Shown here: in pieces, positions 6,261 to 7,470 of the stretch
Layout: each line of letters opens with the position of its first letter
How positions within the stretch are numbered: the stretch's first letter is position 1
Assembly: GCA_012974315.1 (NCBI GenBank)
Contig: JAAXQI010000056.1
Coordinates: 1 to 7,470, forward strand
From: Desulfobacterales bacterium
GTDB lineage: Bacteria; Desulfobacterota; Desulfobulbia; Desulfobulbales; BM004
Direction: 5' to 3'
Length of the DNA: 7,470 bases
Translations under genes and position numbers: made by a program
The notes under the pieces: model-generated
What the model saw: only the letters and a program-made list of their open reading frames with translations
Database searches by the model: none
What the model was told of the DNA's origin: nothing

Positions 6261-6275
6261 CCAGAATATTTCTGG
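6261..6275. promoter_or_regulatory. 15-bp palindrome upstream of the HU/IHF promoter
   Basis: CCAGAA (6261-6266) and TTCTGG (6270-6275) form a perfect 6-bp inverted repeat with a three-base TAT centre. It lies just upstream of the predicted -35 of the HU/IHF gene, a natural place for a regulator site. As RNA it would be a weak hairpin, and no T-run follows on the minus strand. Which protein might bind is unknown. Confidence 0.35.
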
Positions 6276-6304
6276 TGAAATATTGGGTTTACGTACGTTT
6301 GGTA

Positions 6305-7219
6305 CTACTGCATTCCCGTCCATTCAAAAGAGATGATGGGATATAGGGGCGCGAAGTTATCAACAAGGGATTGTTCGGCATTCGTTAACAGATTGAACAG
6401 GGAAAATGCTCGATCCACCTTTGGGTAGAGAAGCTGGGGGTTTTCGATATCAAGTCCACCCATTTCAGCAGCAATTATAATAGCATCGGTGAAGTTTCCG
6501 AGGCTGTCAATGAGGCCGACTTCGAGAGCCTGCTCACCGGTATAGATTCTCCCGTCTGCCAACTCCTTAATAGTATTTTCCTCCATACCTCTGGCAATTG
6601 CAATATCCCGTACAAATTGACCGTATACGTTATCGATCAGATCCTGCATGAGCTTGCGTTCTTTTTCGCTCATAGGCCGGTTGCTTGCCCCTACATCTTT
6701 GAGTGGCCCGCTTTTTATCACTTCACTCCTGTAGCCTATTTTTTCAAATAAACCTTCCAGGTTCGGAAACTTTATAATAACACCGATGGAGCCGGTCATG
6801 GTTCCGGGGTTGGCGATAATGTTTTCAGCGCCCAAAGCTGCATAGTAGCCTCCGGATGCCCCCATGGAGCCCATGGATGCTATAACGGGTTTTACTTCAT
6901 TGGTGCGCATTACCTCTTTGTAAATTTCCTGTGATGCCCCGACAGAGCCACCCGGACTATCAATTCGCAGAACGATAGATTTAACATTGGGGTTGTGCCT
7001 GAATTCGGTCAAGTGTTTAAGGACCTGCTCTGGCGAGATGATTAAGCCCTTGAGCTCAACGATCCCCACCCCATCTTTTTTGGCAAAAATATCAGTTCCC
7101 GGGCCATGGGATATTAATGAAGAAATAAGCAGGGATATCCCTCCTATAAAAAAGAAGAATATCCCTGTTAATATAAAAAGTCCTAAAATAATAGGATGTT
7201 TTTGACGAAATGAACTCAT
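6305..7219 (-). CDS. sppA: Signal peptide peptidase SppA, 36-kDa type
   Basis: A membrane-bound serine protease (peptidase family S49) that degrades cleaved signal peptides. Numbered from the ATG at 7219-7217 (304 residues): the N-terminus HPIILGLFILTGIFFFFIGG and on (8-37) is one membrane anchor. VLRIDSPGGSVGAS (83-96) belongs to the protease fold, the nucleophile is S122 in GSMGASGGYYA, and the general base is K174 in KSGPLKDVG. The 52-residue distance is that of the Ser-Lys dyad in short SppA proteins. The family's RPMSEKER (181-188) and ADGRIYTGEQALEVGLID (221-238) are also present. A GTG at 7228-7226 could add three residues; neither start has a clear ribosome site. I prefer the ATG because MSSFRQKHPIILG looks like a natural beginning. 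The ATG overlaps the stop of the upstream chimeric frame by four bases (ATGA). Probably co-transcribed with the HU/IHF gene. Confidence 0.93.
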   Translation of the reverse strand: MSSFRQKHPIILGLFILTGIFFFFIGGISLLISSLISHGPGTDIFAKKDGVGIVELKGLIISPEQVLKHLTEFRHNPNVKSIVLRIDSPGGSVGASQEIYKEVMRTNEVKPVIASMGSMGASGGYYAALGAENIIANPGTMTGSIGVIIKFPNLEGLFEKIGYRSEVIKSGPLKDVGASNRPMSEKERKLMQDLIDNVYGQFVRDIAIARGMEENTIKELADGRIYTGEQALEVGLIDSLGNFTDAIIIAAEMGGLDIENPQLLYPKVDRAFSLFNLLTNAEQSLVDNFAPLYPIISFEWTGMQ

Positions 7220-7470
7220 CTGAAGCACAAACAGGACGACCAGCGAAAAGCTGGCGTACTATTCCTTGTCCTTAGCTTCTGAATCCGAAGCAGCGTCAGC
7301 GGCGTCAGTTTCTTCGCTTTTTGCAGCAGCGCCACACCCTGATCGGTCTTGCCATCGTCTAAAAAGGCCCGCAGAAAAACAAACACACCATGGGTCGGTG
7401 ACTTGACCACATAATAACCATCGGGGATCTCGCCCTTATAATCGGCCGGAACAACGAGATACTTGCCGCC
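7216..7470 (-). CDS. DUF1254-family protein, broken: family match ends near 7318
   Basis: The frame is open from the window edge (start not included) for 84 codons. Residues 1 to about 51 of the visible part strongly resemble DUF1254-containing proteins (often fused to DUF1214; of uncertain function): GGKYLVVPADYKGEIPDGYY (1-20), then VVKSPTHGVFVFLRAFLDDG (21-40) and KTDQGVALLQK (41-51). In the family this is followed by a YPL-type segment and several hundred more residues. Here the frame turns instead into KLTPLTLLRIQKLRTRN and a Cys/Trp-rich end with no family features, and stops at 7216, overlapping sppA. The change coincides with the start, in another frame, of an rpsA-like tail. The gene is therefore truncated by a join at about 7318-7336. 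It may be translated but is unlikely to be functional. Homology call is fairly confident; cause of the join is unknown. Confidence 0.65.
   Translation of the reverse strand, partial: GGKYLVVPADYKGEIPDGYYVVKSPTHGVFVFLRAFLDDGKTDQGVALLQKAKKLTPLTLLRIQKLRTRNSTPAFRWSSCLCFR
7240..7254 (-). repeat. Hairpin between the rpsA-like tail and sppA
   Basis: CCAGC (7240-7244) and GCTGG (7250-7254) form a perfect 5-bp GC-rich stem with a five-base loop, four bases after the TAG that ends the rpsA-like tail. No T-run follows on the minus strand, so it is not a standard terminator; it might dampen read-through into sppA or protect RNA ends. Confidence 0.4.
7259..7330 (-). pseudogene. rpsA: Probable C-terminal tail of ribosomal protein S1 (rpsA remnant)
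   Basis: In a frame different from the DUF1254 one, the last 23 codons before TAG (7261-7259) encode an acidic, low-complexity end: AAA then KSEETDAADAASDSEAKDKE. About half its residues are Asp or Glu, spaced by Ala, Ser and Lys. That composition is typical of the disordered end of ribosomal protein S1, and rpsA commonly precedes sppA in related bacteria. Upstream in this frame (RSGCG and before) there is no S1 repeat domain; the bases instead belong to DUF1254. The frame has a TAA near 7441 and no ATG. So only the tail of the gene remains, its 5' side lost at a join between about 7318 and 7336. Other proteins also end in acidic tails, so the name rests largely on context. Confidence 0.5.

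Noticed and set aside
6291..6298. ACGTACGT palindrome after the sppA stop
   Set aside because: An isolated 8-bp palindrome with no second copy or context; too short to interpret.

Overview
The window holds housekeeping genes of a Gram-negative bacterium, most plausibly a sulfate-reducing or related member of the Desulfobacterota (Desulfobulbales-like). That placement is inference from four things: an FmdE-type protein fragment, the sppA-HU/IHF gene pair with what looks like an rpsA tail in front of it (an order I recall from delta-proteobacterial genomes), a short single-module Ppx/GppA protein, and short heptamer tandem repeats between genes. No rRNA, tRNA, CRISPR array, transposase or phage gene is visible.

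Layout from left to right. Positions 1-150 hold nothing convincing. 151-468 (+) encodes the C-terminal part of an FmdE-family protein, including a four-cysteine zinc ribbon, but not the family's catalytic-type N-terminal domain. 585-3702 (-) is a guaB-guaA operon that takes IMP to XMP to GMP. A good sigma-70 promoter and a leader of about 160 nt with possible secondary structure lie in the 400-bp gap upstream (3703-4102). 4103-5047 (-) encodes a Ppx/GppA phosphatase. 5151-5765 (+) is a divergent yciO-type gene. A 111-bp inverted-repeat unit (5763-5873) fills most of the convergent gap before a HU/IHF-family gene (5920-6204, -) and sppA (6305-7219, -).

The genes fit loosely together. GuaB and GuaA make GMP, the precursor of GTP and (p)ppGpp, and the neighbouring Ppx/GppA family degrades polyphosphate or pppGpp, so a nucleotide and stringent-response theme is possible but not proven. 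SppA and the HU/IHF protein are probably co-transcribed.

The most interesting spot is the right edge. A DUF1254-family reading frame entering from beyond the window loses its family similarity near 7318. In another frame, the same place starts an acidic Ala/Ser/Lys/Asp/Glu tail ending at a stop just before sppA. This looks like the last codons of rpsA joined to a foreign gene, so it is either a real rearrangement or an assembly misjoin. I see no clear evidence of a new defence, mobile or biosynthetic system; the other oddities are small repeats and structured non-coding stretches.
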